Shown here: in pieces, positions 8,147-17,636 of the stretch | Position numbering within the stretch: position 1 is the stretch's first letter | Layout of the letters: each line of letters opens with the position of its first letter | Source of the DNA: an uncultured Lachnospiraceae bacterium | Lineage (GTDB): Bacteria; Bacillota; Clostridia; Lachnospirales; Lachnospiraceae | Assembly: GCA_944381535.1 (NCBI GenBank) | Contig: CALWLN010000212.1 | Span: 1 to 56,933 of the forward strand | Direction: 5' to 3' | DNA length: 56,933 bases | Program-made: the position numbers and the translations under genes | The notes under the pieces: model-generated | Database searches by the model: none | What the model saw: only the letters and a program-made list of their open reading frames with translations | Told to the model about the DNA's origin: nothing

Positions 8147-9095
8147 TGTCTTTTCCCATGATCTCAAAGCATTCCTTATACTCCATCAGGCGCTTCCCAC
8201 ATGCTTCCAGTTCTTCATAAAGCTTCTGGATTTCCGGTTTATGCTTTCCTTTCCCGCAAATGAATCCAATCGCTTCCCCTTGCGCGCTCCGCATCAGGTT
8301 CTTCTGCAGCTTCAGAAGCTCAAGAGGGGAACAGCTGTCGATCTCAATGATCGTATCATTGGAAATCTTCTTATGCTTTGTCAGCTTCCGTTTTCGGTTC
8401 TCTTCAATGACCTTCCTGACTTTATCCATTCCTTCGATCACGAACATATGGGCATCCCCAAGATCGTATTTCGAGCCATATCCGTTCTCCATAAGAAAGG
8501 CATTGTACTTTGTGTAGAGGGCGTCTATGGTATCCAAAAGGCCTGCAAGATGATAATTGAGGCTCTCCCGCCAGACGAACGTGTATCTGTTTGCGTTCGC
8601 TTCCAGTTTTGTTCCGTCAATGTAAAGCTCTTTCAGGGTGATGAATCCTTCCTTCTGAAGACGGCGCATGAACTGACAGTTCAGTTCATCCAGGACTTCT
8701 CCTGTCAGCTTTTTCCCTTTGAAATCGTAGAAAGCATCCCTCTGGGGTTTCTGTCCTTTGGTCAGCCAGATAAATGCAAGGTCTCTCTGGCACAGCTCTA
8801 CGATCCGGTCTACGGCCCGGACGCCCCGCATATTTGCATAGGTAACAACAGCATACATCATGATTGGATTGTACCCGGTTCGCCCTTTATCCGAATAGCA
8901 GGCCAGCAGGCCTGAAAAATCTAATTCCTCCATCACTTTTTTCAGGGTATAGACTGGATCGTCGTCGGGTAAGCCCAAGTCGAGGAAACTGAAATTGATT
9001 TGTTGCCCAATCTCAAAAAAGTCGTTATAATAATTCTTGGTTATCATAGTTTCATTATAACATGGAACGGAGAAAAGGTGGTTGTCGTTAGCCAT
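8147..9095 (-). pseudogene. IS1182-type transposase, 3' third missing
   Basis: The frame starting at MANDNHLFSVPCYN continues with segments typical of IS1182/DUF772 transposases: YNPIMMYAVVTYANMRGVRA, LTKGQKPQRDAF and LYIDGTKLEANANRYTFVW, the last holding the first Asp of the DDE triad. Around position 8146, near residue 316, homology stops and the frame runs on in a shifted frame through the toxin remnant to 8004. The remaining catalytic Asp and Glu are lost, so the element cannot move by itself. No right-end inverted repeat remains. A fused transcript reading from the transposase into the toxin and antitoxin is possible. Confidence 0.85.
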
Positions 9096-9120
9096 CTTTT
9101 TCTCTTTTTTGTGGAAAATT

Positions 9121-9162
9121 ACAGGGGCAGGCGCGACTCGCATGAGTCATGCCTACCCCTGT
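9121..9162. repeat. 42-nt near-perfect hairpin upstream of the transposase
   Basis: Arms ACAGGGGCAGGC and GCCTACCCCTGT pair with one G-T wobble. Inside, GACTC pairs with GAGTC around a GCAT loop, with a 2-bp mismatch between the two stems. It lies 26 bp before the transposase start. It may be the element's left end or a structure that shields the transposase gene from outside transcription. Confidence 0.7.
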
Positions 9163-9286
9163 TTGGAACTATCTATTTCCCGACAGCCCCTTTCAACATT
9201 TACCTTCTTCCTACCTCTGCAGCGATGCAATATCAGTAATAGAGACGCAGTCCCTATAGTCAGCTTCCCTTCATGCCCCAATCTTA

Positions 9287-10780
9287 TCATCCCTCTGCCT
9301 CAGGAAGCCTTCCATACAGCCCCGTCACCCGCCGGATCTCCTCCACAACCTTGTTGGAGAACTGCCCCTTCTCCATCCTCCAGCTCCAGTTTCCGCCCAG
9401 GGTGGAGGGGGTATTGATCCTGGCGCTGCTGTCCAGATTCAGGTAATCCTGCATCGGGATCACGCACAGAGCGGCCACGCTGCTCATGGCCAGGGCAATG
9501 AAATCCTTTGCCAGCGAATCCTCGTCCAGCCTGGGCTTGCACATATACTCCTTCGCGAAATCCCTCGCCTCCTTCCCCACCTCATGATACCAGCCTCTCA
9601 CCGTATCGTTGTCGTGGGTTCCGGTGTAAACAACGCAGTTGACCGGATAGGTATGGGGCAGGTAATTGGAGGATTCCCTGGCGTCAAAGGCAAACTGCAG
9701 CACCTTCATGCCCGGAAATCCGCTGTCCTTAAGCAGCTTCAGGACGCTGGGCGTCAGGAATCCAAGATCCTCCGCAATGATCTCCGGTCTGCCCAGCGCC
9801 TTCTCAACAGCACGAAACAGCTCCATGCCCGGTCCCGGCAGCCATGTCCCGTTGACTGCCGTCTCCTCCCCATAGGAGATGGCATAATATTCGTCAAATC
9901 CACGGAAATGATCGATCCTCACCACATCATACAGCTTCAGGCTGTGGGCGATACGGCGAATCCACCAGGCGTACCCCGTCGCCTTATGATACTCCCAGTT
10001 GTAAAGGGGGTTGCCCCAGAGCTGCCCCGTGGCGGAGAACGCGTCCGGCGGACAGCCCGCCACCCCCGTGGGATCGTTGTTCTCATCAAACTGGAACAGC
10101 TCCGGCGCCGCCCAGGTGTCCGCGCTGTCAAAGGCCACGTAGATGGGAATATCGCCGATGATCCTCACGCCCTGCTCATTGGCATACGCATGAAGCCTCT
10201 TCCACTGTTTGTCAAACTGATACTGCTGGAAACGGTAGAAGTCCACCTCCTTTGCCAGCGTCTTTTTCGCCTGCGCCAGCGCTCCCTTGTTCCTGTCCCG
10301 CAGAGGGGCCTCCCACTCCTTCCAGCCCGCGCCGCCGTTTTGGTCCTTGATCGCCATGTAGAGGGCGTAATCCTCCAGCCAGAAGCTGTTTTCCTCTACA
10401 AAATCCCGGTAGGCTCTGTCCTTTTTGAACCGCCCATAGGCCATCTTCAGCACCGGAAAGCGGGACTTGTACAGCTTTTCGTAATCGATCCTGTCAGGAG
10501 CATCCCCAAAGTCACACGCTCTGCATTCCTTCTTCGTCAGCAGCCCTTCCTCTGTCAGTGTTTTTAAGTCGATAAAATAAGGATTTCCCGCGAATGTGGA
10601 GAAGGACTGGTACGGAGAATCCCCGTACCCGGTGGGCCCAAGGGGCAGGATCTGCCAGTAGCTCTGGCCTGCCTTTTTCAGCTTGTCCACAAATTTATAC
10701 GCTTCACTGGAAAAACATCCGATCCCGTATCTGGATGGAAGGGAAAATACGGGCATTAATATTCCGCTCGCTCTCTGCAT
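9287..10780 (-). CDS. malQ: 4-alpha-glucanotransferase (amylomaltase, GH77)
   Basis: MalQ disproportionates maltodextrins, making longer glucans that the neighbouring phosphorylase can use and releasing glucose. GH77 hallmarks are present: SPYQSFSTFAGNPYFIDL, DIPIYVAFDSADTW, VRIDHFRGFDEYY with the nucleophile Asp, AEDLG with the acid/base Glu, and GTHDNDTVRGW. The ATG at 10780 follows AGAGGAGGAAAGA, a strong site, giving 497 residues, which is usual. A longer frame to 10849 starts next to the glgP stop and is less likely. It lies 69 bp after glgP on the same strand and is probably the last gene of the transporter operon. Confidence 0.96.
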   Translation of the reverse strand: MQRASGILMPVFSLPSRYGIGCFSSEAYKFVDKLKKAGQSYWQILPLGPTGYGDSPYQSFSTFAGNPYFIDLKTLTEEGLLTKKECRACDFGDAPDRIDYEKLYKSRFPVLKMAYGRFKKDRAYRDFVEENSFWLEDYALYMAIKDQNGGAGWKEWEAPLRDRNKGALAQAKKTLAKEVDFYRFQQYQFDKQWKRLHAYANEQGVRIIGDIPIYVAFDSADTWAAPELFQFDENNDPTGVAGCPPDAFSATGQLWGNPLYNWEYHKATGYAWWIRRIAHSLKLYDVVRIDHFRGFDEYYAISYGEETAVNGTWLPGPGMELFRAVEKALGRPEIIAEDLGFLTPSVLKLLKDSGFPGMKVLQFAFDARESSNYLPHTYPVNCVVYTGTHDNDTVRGWYHEVGKEARDFAKEYMCKPRLDEDSLAKDFIALAMSSVAALCVIPMQDYLNLDSSARINTPSTLGGNWSWRMEKGQFSNKVVEEIRRVTGLYGRLPEAEG

Positions 10781-10849
10781 TTCTTTCCTCCTCTGTAAAT
10801 GCCTCCGGCTTTTTCCCGCCGGAGGTTCCCTGAAAGCTCCATCCGGCAC

Positions 10850-13108
10850 CTATAAATGCCAGATATCCCGGTTGTACTCCGCAATGGTCCGATCCGAAGA
10901 AAAATAACCGGCTTTGGCGATGTTGAAAAGCATCTTCCGTGCCCAGGCCCTTCTGTCCGCATAATCGGCGTATGCCCGGTTCCTGGCCTCCTTATAGGAC
11001 TCAAAATCAAGCAGCGTCATGAACCAGTCCTTCTCCGTCAGTTCTTTTTTCAGCCGCGTCAGATTCTCTTTCTTCCCCACCGCCAGCATCTGATCACCGG
11101 TGATAAAATCAACGGCAGCCCGGATGGAACGGTCCTTCCTGTAATACTCCTTTGCCGCATAGTCCCCTTTCTCATAATGCCCGATCACCTCGTTGCTGGA
11201 GGCACCGAAGATATAGATATTCTCATCCCCCACCACCTCATGGATCTCCACGTTGGCCCCGTCCTCCGTGCCCAGCGTCACGGCGCCGTTTAACATGAAC
11301 TTCATATTTCCCGTTCCGCTGGCTTCCTTGGAGGCCAGGGAGATCTGCTGGGAAATGTCGCAGGCCGGGATCAGCTTTTCCGCTTTTGATACATTATAAT
11401 TTTCAATCATAACGACCTTCAGATAGGGACTGACCTCCGGGTCCTTGTTGACGATCTCCTGCAGGCAAAGGATCAGATGAATGATATCCTTGGCGATCAC
11501 ATAGGCGGGGGCTGCCTTTGCGCCGAAGATCACGGTCACTGGAACTGATGGCTTTCTGCCGGCCTTGATCTCTAAGTACTTGTCGATAAGATACAGCACG
11601 TTTAACTGCTGCCGCTTGTACTCGTGCAGACGTTTGATCTGAATGTCAAAAATCGTATCCGGGCTGAGCTCCATGTTCTGGGTCTGCTTCAGATAGGCGC
11701 ACAGCACTTCCTTATTCCTCTGTTTGATTGCAAGCAGACCGTCTAGTACCTCTGGGTCCTCCTGATACTGAAGCAGCTTCTCAAGCTCCGCGGCATCCTT
11801 CCGGTATCCCGTTCCGATGAGCTCGTCAAGGTAACCCGCCAGCAACGGGTTGCAGTAAAGGAGCCAGCGGCGGAAGGTGATCCCGTTAGTCTTATTGTTG
11901 AACTTCTCAGGATAGATCCGGTAGAAATTGTTAAGCTCGGTATTCTTTAATATCTCAGTGTGCAGAGCCGCAACGCCGTTCACGCTGAACCCGTAGTGAA
12001 TATCCAGATGCGCCATATGCACCGTATCCTTTTTGTCGATAATGGCAACGCTCTCATCCTCGAATCTTCTTCTCACCCGGTCATCCAGCACCTCGATGAT
12101 GGGCACCAGCTGCGGAACCACCTTCTCCAGATAAACCACCGGCCATTTTTCCAGGGCTTCCGCAAGGATGGTGTGGTTCGTATAGGCGCAGGCTGCGGAT
12201 ACCACATCAATGGCGCTGTTCATATCCATTCCCCGCTGCATGAGCAGACGGATCAGCTCCGGGATCACCATCGTCGGATGGGTATCGTTGATCTGGATCA
12301 CCGCATAGTCCGGCAGGTCATACAGATTGCTGCCCTTGGCCTGACACTCGTCGAGGATAAGCTGCGCCCCGCTGCTTACCATGAAATACTGCTGATAAAT
12401 ACGCAGCAGCTTCCCTTTCTCATCGCTGTCATCGGGATAGAGGAACAGCGTCAGGTTCCTTTTGATATCCTCCTTGTCGAAGGCGATTCCGTCCTCCACG
12501 ATCCTCTCGTCCACCGAGTCGATATCAAACAGATGGAGCTTATTCGTTATGCTGTTGTATCCCGTCACCTCAATATCGTACATTCTGGCTTGAACCCGCA
12601 GCCCTTTAAAATCTACGGGATAGATCACATCCGTCTTCTTCAGCCAGGAGTTCTCCTCGATCCACGGATTGGGCATTTCCTTCTGCAGCCGGTCCTCAAA
12701 GGTCTGCCGGAACAGGCCCAGGTGGTAATTGAGCCCGATCCCGTCTCCCGCAAGGCCCAGGGTCGCGATGGAATCCAGAAAGCACGCCGCAAGACGTCCC
12801 AGGCCCCCGTTTCCAAGAGAGGGCTCCGGCTCTGCCTCCTCAATGCGGGCAAGGTCTTTTCCGCTGGCCATAAGAAGCTCCTTTACCTCTTGGTAGATCC
12901 CAAGGTTTATCAGGTTGTTGGAGAGAAGCTTTCCCGTCAGAAATTCCGCCGAGATATAGTAAAGCTTCTTTTTGCTCTCCGGCCGCTCCTTTCTCTCCGC
13001 CATCCCCTGTACAAGGCCCAGGAGCGCCTGATAGATCTCCCTGTCAGACGCCTGCGCGATTTCCTTCCCCAAAAATCCTTTTAACGTTTCCTGCATATTC
13101 ATACTCAT
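10850..13108 (-). CDS. glgP: Glycogen/maltodextrin phosphorylase (GT35)
   Basis: This enzyme uses phosphate to release glucose 1-phosphate from alpha-1,4-glucans. The N-terminal part has [20 protein letters not shown] and [20 protein letters not shown]. The C-terminal part has the PLP-lysine region [20 protein letters not shown] and the glucose-contacting [10 protein letters not shown]. At 752 residues it is on the short side of the family, as in Clostridia. The ATG at 13108 lies 6 bases after AAGGG. An alternative TTG at 13114 overlaps the end of the permease gene. The direct junction with a sugar permease suggests that imported oligosaccharides are alpha-glucans degraded by phosphorolysis. 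Confidence 0.95.
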   Translation of the reverse strand: MSMNMQETLKGFLGKEIAQASDREIYQALLGLVQGMAERKERPESKKKLYYISAEFLTGKLLSNNLINLGIYQEVKELLMASGKDLARIEEAEPEPSLGNGGLGRLAACFLDSIATLGLAGDGIGLNYHLGLFRQTFEDRLQKEMPNPWIEENSWLKKTDVIYPVDFKGLRVQARMYDIEVTGYNSITNKLHLFDIDSVDERIVEDGIAFDKEDIKRNLTLFLYPDDSDEKGKLLRIYQQYFMVSSGAQLILDECQAKGSNLYDLPDYAVIQINDTHPTMVIPELIRLLMQRGMDMNSAIDVVSAACAYTNHTILAEALEKWPVVYLEKVVPQLVPIIEVLDDRVRRRFEDESVAIIDKKDTVHMAHLDIHYGFSVNGVAALHTEILKNTELNNFYRIYPEKFNNKTNGITFRRWLLYCNPLLAGYLDELIGTGYRKDAAELEKLLQYQEDPEVLDGLLAIKQRNKEVLCAYLKQTQNMELSPDTIFDIQIKRLHEYKRQQLNVLYLIDKYLEIKAGRKPSVPVTVIFGAKAAPAYVIAKDIIHLILCLQEIVNKDPEVSPYLKVVMIENYNVSKAEKLIPACDISQQISLASKEASGTGNMKFMLNGAVTLGTEDGANVEIHEVVGDENIYIFGASSNEVIGHYEKGDYAAKEYYRKDRSIRAAVDFITGDQMLAVGKKENLTRLKKELTEKDWFMTLLDFESYKEARNRAYADYADRRAWARKMLFNIAKAGYFSSDRTIAEYNRDIWHL

Positions 13109-13110
13109 TC

Positions 13111-13947
13111 TCAACCCTTCACAGCGCCTGCCGCCACGCCCTTGATGATGTGCTTCTGGCAGGACAGATAGAAAATAATGACCGGAATCACAGCGATGAT
13201 CAACGCCGCCATAACCGCGCCCATATCCACACGTCCATAGCTTCCCTTCATATACTGGATCGCGATGGAGATCGTCTTATATTTATTCAGATCCAGCACA
13301 AGATACGGAAGCAGAAAGTCATTCCAGATCCACATGGTCTCCAGTATCCCCACGGAAATATAGGTGGGCTTCATAATGGGAAGCACCACGGAAAAGAAAG
13401 TCCGAAGGGGCGTACAGCCATCCATCAGGGCCGCCTCCTCGATTTCCAGCGGTATGGATTTCACGAAGCCGCAGAACATAAATACCGCAAGCCCGGCTCC
13501 AAACCCCAGATATATGATGATAATGCCCCAGGGCGTATTTAATCTCGTCCTGTCGGCCACCAGCGACAGGGTGAACATGACCATCTGAAAGGGCACCACC
13601 ATGGAAAACACGCACAGCAGATAAAGCCCTCTTGTAAACCTGCCCTGCACCCGGGTAATATACCAGGCGCACATGGAGGTACACAGCAAAATGACCAGCA
13701 CGGAGCCTACGGTGATGAACACCGTCCAGCCCACAGAGCTTAATAATTCATATTTATCAATGGCGGTCAGATAATTTTCCAGACCATTCCAGGTTTTCTC
13801 CGTGGGAAGCACGAAGGGTTCCTTGTTGATATACACCTTTTTCTTGAAAGAGTTCATGAGTACGATCAGAATGGGCATGATGTAAGCGATTCCCAGAAGG
13901 GTAAAAATGCCTGTCCCCACCACGCTCACTTTATTTTTCCATTTCAT
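13111..13947 (-). CDS. Carbohydrate ABC transporter permease, MalG type
   Basis: An inner-membrane subunit of a CUT1-family sugar importer. About six membrane segments are visible; the first spans residues 9-32 ([20 protein letters not shown]). The cytoplasmic EAA loop that contacts the ATPase reads [18 protein letters not shown]. The 278-residue length is standard. It starts immediately after the stop of the MalF-type partner (TAAATG) and ends next to glgP. No ATPase gene is present in the window, so a shared MsmK/MsmX-type ATPase encoded elsewhere is likely. The substrate is not given by the sequence; the linked glgP and malQ favour maltodextrin-like sugars. Confidence 0.92.
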   Translation of the reverse strand: MKWKNKVSVVGTGIFTLLGIAYIMPILIVLMNSFKKKVYINKEPFVLPTEKTWNGLENYLTAIDKYELLSSVGWTVFITVGSVLVILLCTSMCAWYITRVQGRFTRGLYLLCVFSMVVPFQMVMFTLSLVADRTRLNTPWGIIIIYLGFGAGLAVFMFCGFVKSIPLEIEEAALMDGCTPLRTFFSVVLPIMKPTYISVGILETMWIWNDFLLPYLVLDLNKYKTISIAIQYMKGSYGRVDMGAVMAALIIAVIPVIIFYLSCQKHIIKGVAAGAVKG

Positions 13948-14790
13948 TTACTGCTGCACCTCCTTCGAACGTGTCAACCTCAGCTGGATCAGTCCGATCC
14001 CCACCACGATCACAAAGAAGATCACGGCCTTTGCCTGTCCGACGCCTTCCCAGCCGGTACGTCCATAAAAGGTATTGAAGATATTCAGGGCCATCATCTC
14101 GGACATTTTGGAGGGCTCGCCCGCCGTCAGCGACAGGTTCTGGTCAAACAGCTTAAAGCCGTTGGTGACTGACAGAAACATACAGATGGTAATGGACGGC
14201 ATCATCATGGGGATCGTAACCAGGAAGAGCCTCCGAAGCCTTGTCGCGCCGTCGATCTGGGCCGCTTCCATCACATCTCCCGGAATACTCTGCAGCCCCG
14301 CGATATAAATGATCATCATGTAACCGATCTGCTGCCAGCTCACAAGGATGATAAGTCCCGCAAAGCCATACCACTCATTGAGTCCCAGGGCCGTATTATA
14401 TTTTTCCAGTACACCGGTAAAGATCAACTGCCAGATATAGCCCAGCACAATACCTCCGATCAGGTTCGGCATAAAGAAAATGGTGCGGAAGATATTGGTC
14501 CCGCGCATTTTCTGTGTCAGCGCCAGGGCCAGGGCAAAGGCGAACACATTGATCACCACCAGCGAGACCACCGCAAATAAGGCCGTGTACCAGAAGGAAT
14601 GTCGAAACACCGTATCCTGAAATGCCCTGACATAATTGGAGAGTCCGACAAACCGGGCGTCCGTAACCGTTGTAAATTCACAGAAGGACAGCCCTACGCC
14701 CATAACAAATGGAATCACAAAGCCAAGTATGAACGCGCATAATGTCGGAAGCACAAATATCGGCATATAACGTTTCATTGCTTTTTCCAC
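13948..14790 (-). CDS. Carbohydrate ABC transporter permease, MalF type
   Basis: The first of two permease subunits of the importer. It has a hydrophobic start (PIFVLPTLCAFILGFVIPFV), further membrane helices and the EAA loop MEAAQIDGATRLRRLFLVTI. The start is GTG at 14790, seven bases after AGGAGGCG. An ATG four codons later is possible. At 280 residues it is a short MalF type without the large periplasmic insert of enteric MalF. It is separated from the binding-protein gene by 84 bp containing a hairpin, and joins the MalG-type gene with no gap. Confidence 0.92.
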   Translation of the reverse strand: MEKAMKRYMPIFVLPTLCAFILGFVIPFVMGVGLSFCEFTTVTDARFVGLSNYVRAFQDTVFRHSFWYTALFAVVSLVVINVFAFALALALTQKMRGTNIFRTIFFMPNLIGGIVLGYIWQLIFTGVLEKYNTALGLNEWYGFAGLIILVSWQQIGYMMIIYIAGLQSIPGDVMEAAQIDGATRLRRLFLVTIPMMMPSITICMFLSVTNGFKLFDQNLSLTAGEPSKMSEMMALNIFNTFYGRTGWEGVGQAKAVIFFVIVVGIGLIQLRLTRSKEVQQ

Positions 14791-14810
14791 AAAATCGCCT
14801 CCTTGTAGGA

Positions 14811-14839
14811 AGAGACGGGCAATTCCGCTGCCCGCCTCT
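14811..14839 (-). promoter_or_regulatory. Intercistronic hairpin after the binding-protein gene
   Basis: On the minus strand AGAGGCGGGCA pairs with TGCCCGTCTCT around a 7-nt loop, with a single G-T wobble. No T-run follows. Such hairpins often stabilise the upstream transcript, so that the binding protein is made in excess over the permeases; this role is inferred. Confidence 0.6.
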
Positions 14840-14874
14840 ATTCTGTTTCCGGTTCTGCTCCTGCCTTGTCCCGG

Positions 14875-16221
14875 TTATTTTGTAGCTGCCACTTCTGCCG
14901 CCCATCCGTCCACAAACGCTTCCACGACCAATTCCCAGTTGGCGTCTGTCTGATCTGCCGCATATGTGGTCAGCGCGGAGCCAACGCCATTTTTCCATTC
15001 CTCGGAGGGCATCGTGGAGAATACCCAGGTCACGGGAGTTTTACCCTCTGCCATATACTTATTGGCTTCATTTACAAGGGTGTTCTCGGATTCCAGATTG
15101 GTGTCGAAGGGAATCACAAAGCCCATATCCTTGCACATGGCATTCACGCCGGCCTCAGAGCTTACACACCAGTCAATGAAATCAAGAGTTGCCTGAATAT
15201 CTTCCTCGGAAGCCTTGGAATTCACGCACCAGTAATTCTCGGTTCCGGTGCAGACGCCCTGGTTCTCTTCCCCTTCCACACCGATGTAGATTGGAAGAAT
15301 CCCAAGATTTTCGTCTCCCACATCCGCAATATTGTTATACTCCCAGGTTCCGTTCTGATAGAATACCGCTTCCTCCGTCACAAAATCCGCCGTAGCGTCG
15401 TCCGCCGTCTTCGTGGAGATCTGTGTGGGCTCACAGGTGGCGTTGTTGATATACAGATCCCAGATCTGGCGGTAATTGTCAAGGTATGTACCCTTTATGG
15501 CATCCGTGGTATTGATTCCCTCATCCTTGTACTCATAATAGATCGGGAGATTGGCCAGATGAGTCTTGAATCTCCAGTCAGAGCTGGACTCCATACCCGG
15601 GGAGGTAAACGCGGAGAATCCAAGCTCCTCCTTCCTGCTGGTGATATCCTCTACCACCTTCTTGAAGCTGTCAAAATTGGTAATATCCTCCGCCGAATAT
15701 CCGGCCTCCTCCAAAAGCGCTTTGTTATAGATGATGCCGTAATTTTCAATGACATAGGCAATGCCCGCCGTTTTGTCGCCGTCCATCAGCGCAAAACTGT
15801 CATCCGTAAGCTTGCCCGCAATCTCGGAACCGGTCAGATCATAGCAGTAATCCTTCCAGCTCGCAAGTCCAACGGGACCATTTACCTGGAACAGCGTGGG
15901 GGCGTCCGTCTTTGCCATCTCTGATTTCAGGGTCTTCTCATACTCCCCTGAGGCCGCAGTCAGCACCGTTACCGGCACGCCGGTCTCTTCTGTATATACC
16001 TCTGCCAGTGCCTGCCAGTACTCGTCTGCTTCCGGCTTGAAATTCAGGTAGTATACCTTTCCGTCCGCAGGCTTCTCACTGTCATCGGGAGTCCCCTCCT
16101 CGTCGGGAGTCTCTGTGGAATCGCCGCCCGTGGACGGAGCTTCTTCATTTCCACAGCCTGCCATCACGCCTGCCGCCATTGCAGCTGCCAGTAACAAAGA
16201 GAATACTTTACGTTTTTTCAT
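14875..16221 (-). CDS. Extracellular sugar-binding lipoprotein of the ABC importer
   Basis: The protein begins MKKRKVFSLLLAAAMAAGV and has the lipobox VMAGC, with Cys24 as the lipidation site. A Glu/Asp/Ser/Thr-rich linker follows before the mature domain starting at KVYYLNFKPEADEYWQALAE. That segment, with the later blocks TLFQVNGPVGLASWKDYCYDL and DFIDWCVSSEAG, is typical of family 1 sugar-binding proteins. The ATG at 16221 lies six bases after GTGAGG; four extra codons upstream are less likely. It precedes the two permeases and should deliver oligosaccharide to them at the outer face of the membrane. Confidence 0.92.
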   Translation of the reverse strand: MKKRKVFSLLLAAAMAAGVMAGCGNEEAPSTGGDSTETPDEEGTPDDSEKPADGKVYYLNFKPEADEYWQALAEVYTEETGVPVTVLTAASGEYEKTLKSEMAKTDAPTLFQVNGPVGLASWKDYCYDLTGSEIAGKLTDDSFALMDGDKTAGIAYVIENYGIIYNKALLEEAGYSAEDITNFDSFKKVVEDITSRKEELGFSAFTSPGMESSSDWRFKTHLANLPIYYEYKDEGINTTDAIKGTYLDNYRQIWDLYINNATCEPTQISTKTADDATADFVTEEAVFYQNGTWEYNNIADVGDENLGILPIYIGVEGEENQGVCTGTENYWCVNSKASEEDIQATLDFIDWCVSSEAGVNAMCKDMGFVIPFDTNLESENTLVNEANKYMAEGKTPVTWVFSTMPSEEWKNGVGSALTTYAADQTDANWELVVEAFVDGWAAEVAATK

Positions 16222-16269
16222 ATCGTTCCTCACCTTTCTTAAAATAAATGGTTTCTTTGTTCTGGACCT

Positions 16270-16275
16270 ATCATA
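16270..16275 (-). promoter_or_regulatory. Possible extended -10 promoter of the ABC importer operon
   Basis: TGCTATGAT on the minus strand fits an extended -10 element 49 bp upstream of the binding-protein start. No good -35 box is seen at the right distance, as is common for activator-dependent promoters. The YesN-like regulator encoded upstream is a natural candidate activator. This is inference. Confidence 0.4.
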
Positions 16276-16343
16276 GCACCTTAAGGCGGCAGCACGGTAA
16301 CAATTCCCAAACCTGTATTATCAAAAATAAAACCTGATCTTTC

Positions 16344-17636
16344 TCATTGTTCCAACAAAAACTGTCGGATACTCTCGTCCTCCCTCTCGGTAAATTCTTC
16401 CGGGCTCATCTGTCCCTGGGCCAGCAGCGGCAAAATCTCTCCCAGCGTCTCCTCCTGTAGTATGGAATTCCATTTTACCTGATAATTGGGCACAAGGCCT
16501 GGATTCTGCCTGTACGTTTCAATATAGTCCTTCTCCGCCGGCGTAAGCTCCTCCGCTCCCTGGGCAAATAATTCCTCCCTCTGCTCCAGATTCATCTGGG
16601 TACGCAGCTTCAGAAGCATGACAGCCCCCTCCTTCACCTCATCGCTGTAGGAGGACACAACTGCCCAGCCGAAGGTCTCCGGCGACGAGATCAGTCTGTT
16701 CTCCGGGAAAGCAGAAAAACGCACCTTCTCCTGCCAGTCCTCCGGAATCTGATCAATCATCCAGTAGCCGTTTGGGATCATCGCCGCCCTGCCGGAAAAG
16801 AAATTCTCATAGGATACATCAAAATCTGCGTACAGCGCATCCGGGGTAGTATACTGAAACAACCGCTTCAGCGCATCTGCAATGCGGATACCGCTTTCGT
16901 TCTGATAGCTGTCCGGGTAGAACTCCTGCATGAAGGCTTCCCCCTCCTTCGTGGAAGCCGCCTCCGCCGTGGCAAAGAGCATGGGCGCCCAGGCCGTCCC
17001 CTCCGTATGCAGCGCCAGGGGCGTGATCCCATGGGCCTTTAGCCGCTCACAGCACTCCCAGAATTCTTCCCAGGTGGCCGGGAAGGTCTCAATCCCCGCC
17101 TGGGCAAACAGCTCCTCATTCCAAAATACGCCGGAACAGGAAAAAGCCGCCGTGCTGATGGGACTTAAGAAGATCCTCCCGTCCTCCTCGCTGCAGGAAT
17201 CCAGGACAGAGGGCTCTATCATCTCCATCCACTCCTCATCCCCAGTGATACAGGCCGATAAATCCTCAATCCTCTCATCCTGGATCATCATCTGGTAAAA
17301 AGAGGGCAGCATCCGAAGATCCGTGATCACTGCCGGAAGGGTATCCGTCACATTCTGCCGCTTCAGATTCTGCCTGTACTCCTCCTCCGTCTCCATGATC
17401 CATTCCACCTCTGCCTGCCATTTCCCCTCATACATCTGATTAAAGGCCAGGATCAGCGCTTCCTCGTTCTTGATCCCCGTAGAAGAATCTACCGTAAGAA
17501 CGATGGGAATCGTCACCTCTTCCTCCGGTTCCCGGATTTCCATGGTCTCCTCCCCGCAGCCCGCCGGAAACAGGGCGAGAGACAACAGCACCGCAAACGC
17601 CTGTATGCCTCTGTTCTGATATTTTCTATGCCTCAT
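16344..17636 (-). CDS. Sugar-binding-protein-like lipoprotein linked to the histidine kinase
   Basis: The N-terminus is a lipoprotein signal peptide ending in the lipobox PAGC. The mature part has the family 1 binding-protein fold pattern, with VFWNEELFAQAGIETFPATW, LKAHGITPLALHTEG and an FFSGRAAMIPNGYWM segment. The ATG at 17636 lies inside the last codons of the kinase gene (11-nt overlap), so its translation is coupled to that of the kinase. It is distinct from the transporter's own binding protein. Its position suggests a sensory role, presenting ligand to the kinase sensor domain, although a second transport specificity cannot be excluded. Confidence 0.85.
   Translation of the reverse strand: MRHRKYQNRGIQAFAVLLSLALFPAGCGEETMEIREPEEEVTIPIVLTVDSSTGIKNEEALILAFNQMYEGKWQAEVEWIMETEEEYRQNLKRQNVTDTLPAVITDLRMLPSFYQMMIQDERIEDLSACITGDEEWMEMIEPSVLDSCSEEDGRIFLSPISTAAFSCSGVFWNEELFAQAGIETFPATWEEFWECCERLKAHGITPLALHTEGTAWAPMLFATAEAASTKEGEAFMQEFYPDSYQNESGIRIADALKRLFQYTTPDALYADFDVSYENFFSGRAAMIPNGYWMIDQIPEDWQEKVRFSAFPENRLISSPETFGWAVVSSYSDEVKEGAVMLLKLRTQMNLEQREELFAQGAEELTPAEKDYIETYRQNPGLVPNYQVKWNSILQEETLGEILPLLAQGQMSPEEFTEREDESIRQFLLEQ

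Noticed and set aside
7899-8915. 338-codon plus-strand open frame
   Set aside because: It is antisense to the transposase and toxin remnants and resembles no family.
9584-10567. 327-codon plus-strand open frame
   Set aside because: It is antisense to malQ, which has clear GH77 motifs.
11960-13084. 374-codon plus-strand open frame
   Set aside because: It is antisense to glgP and has no recognisable motif.
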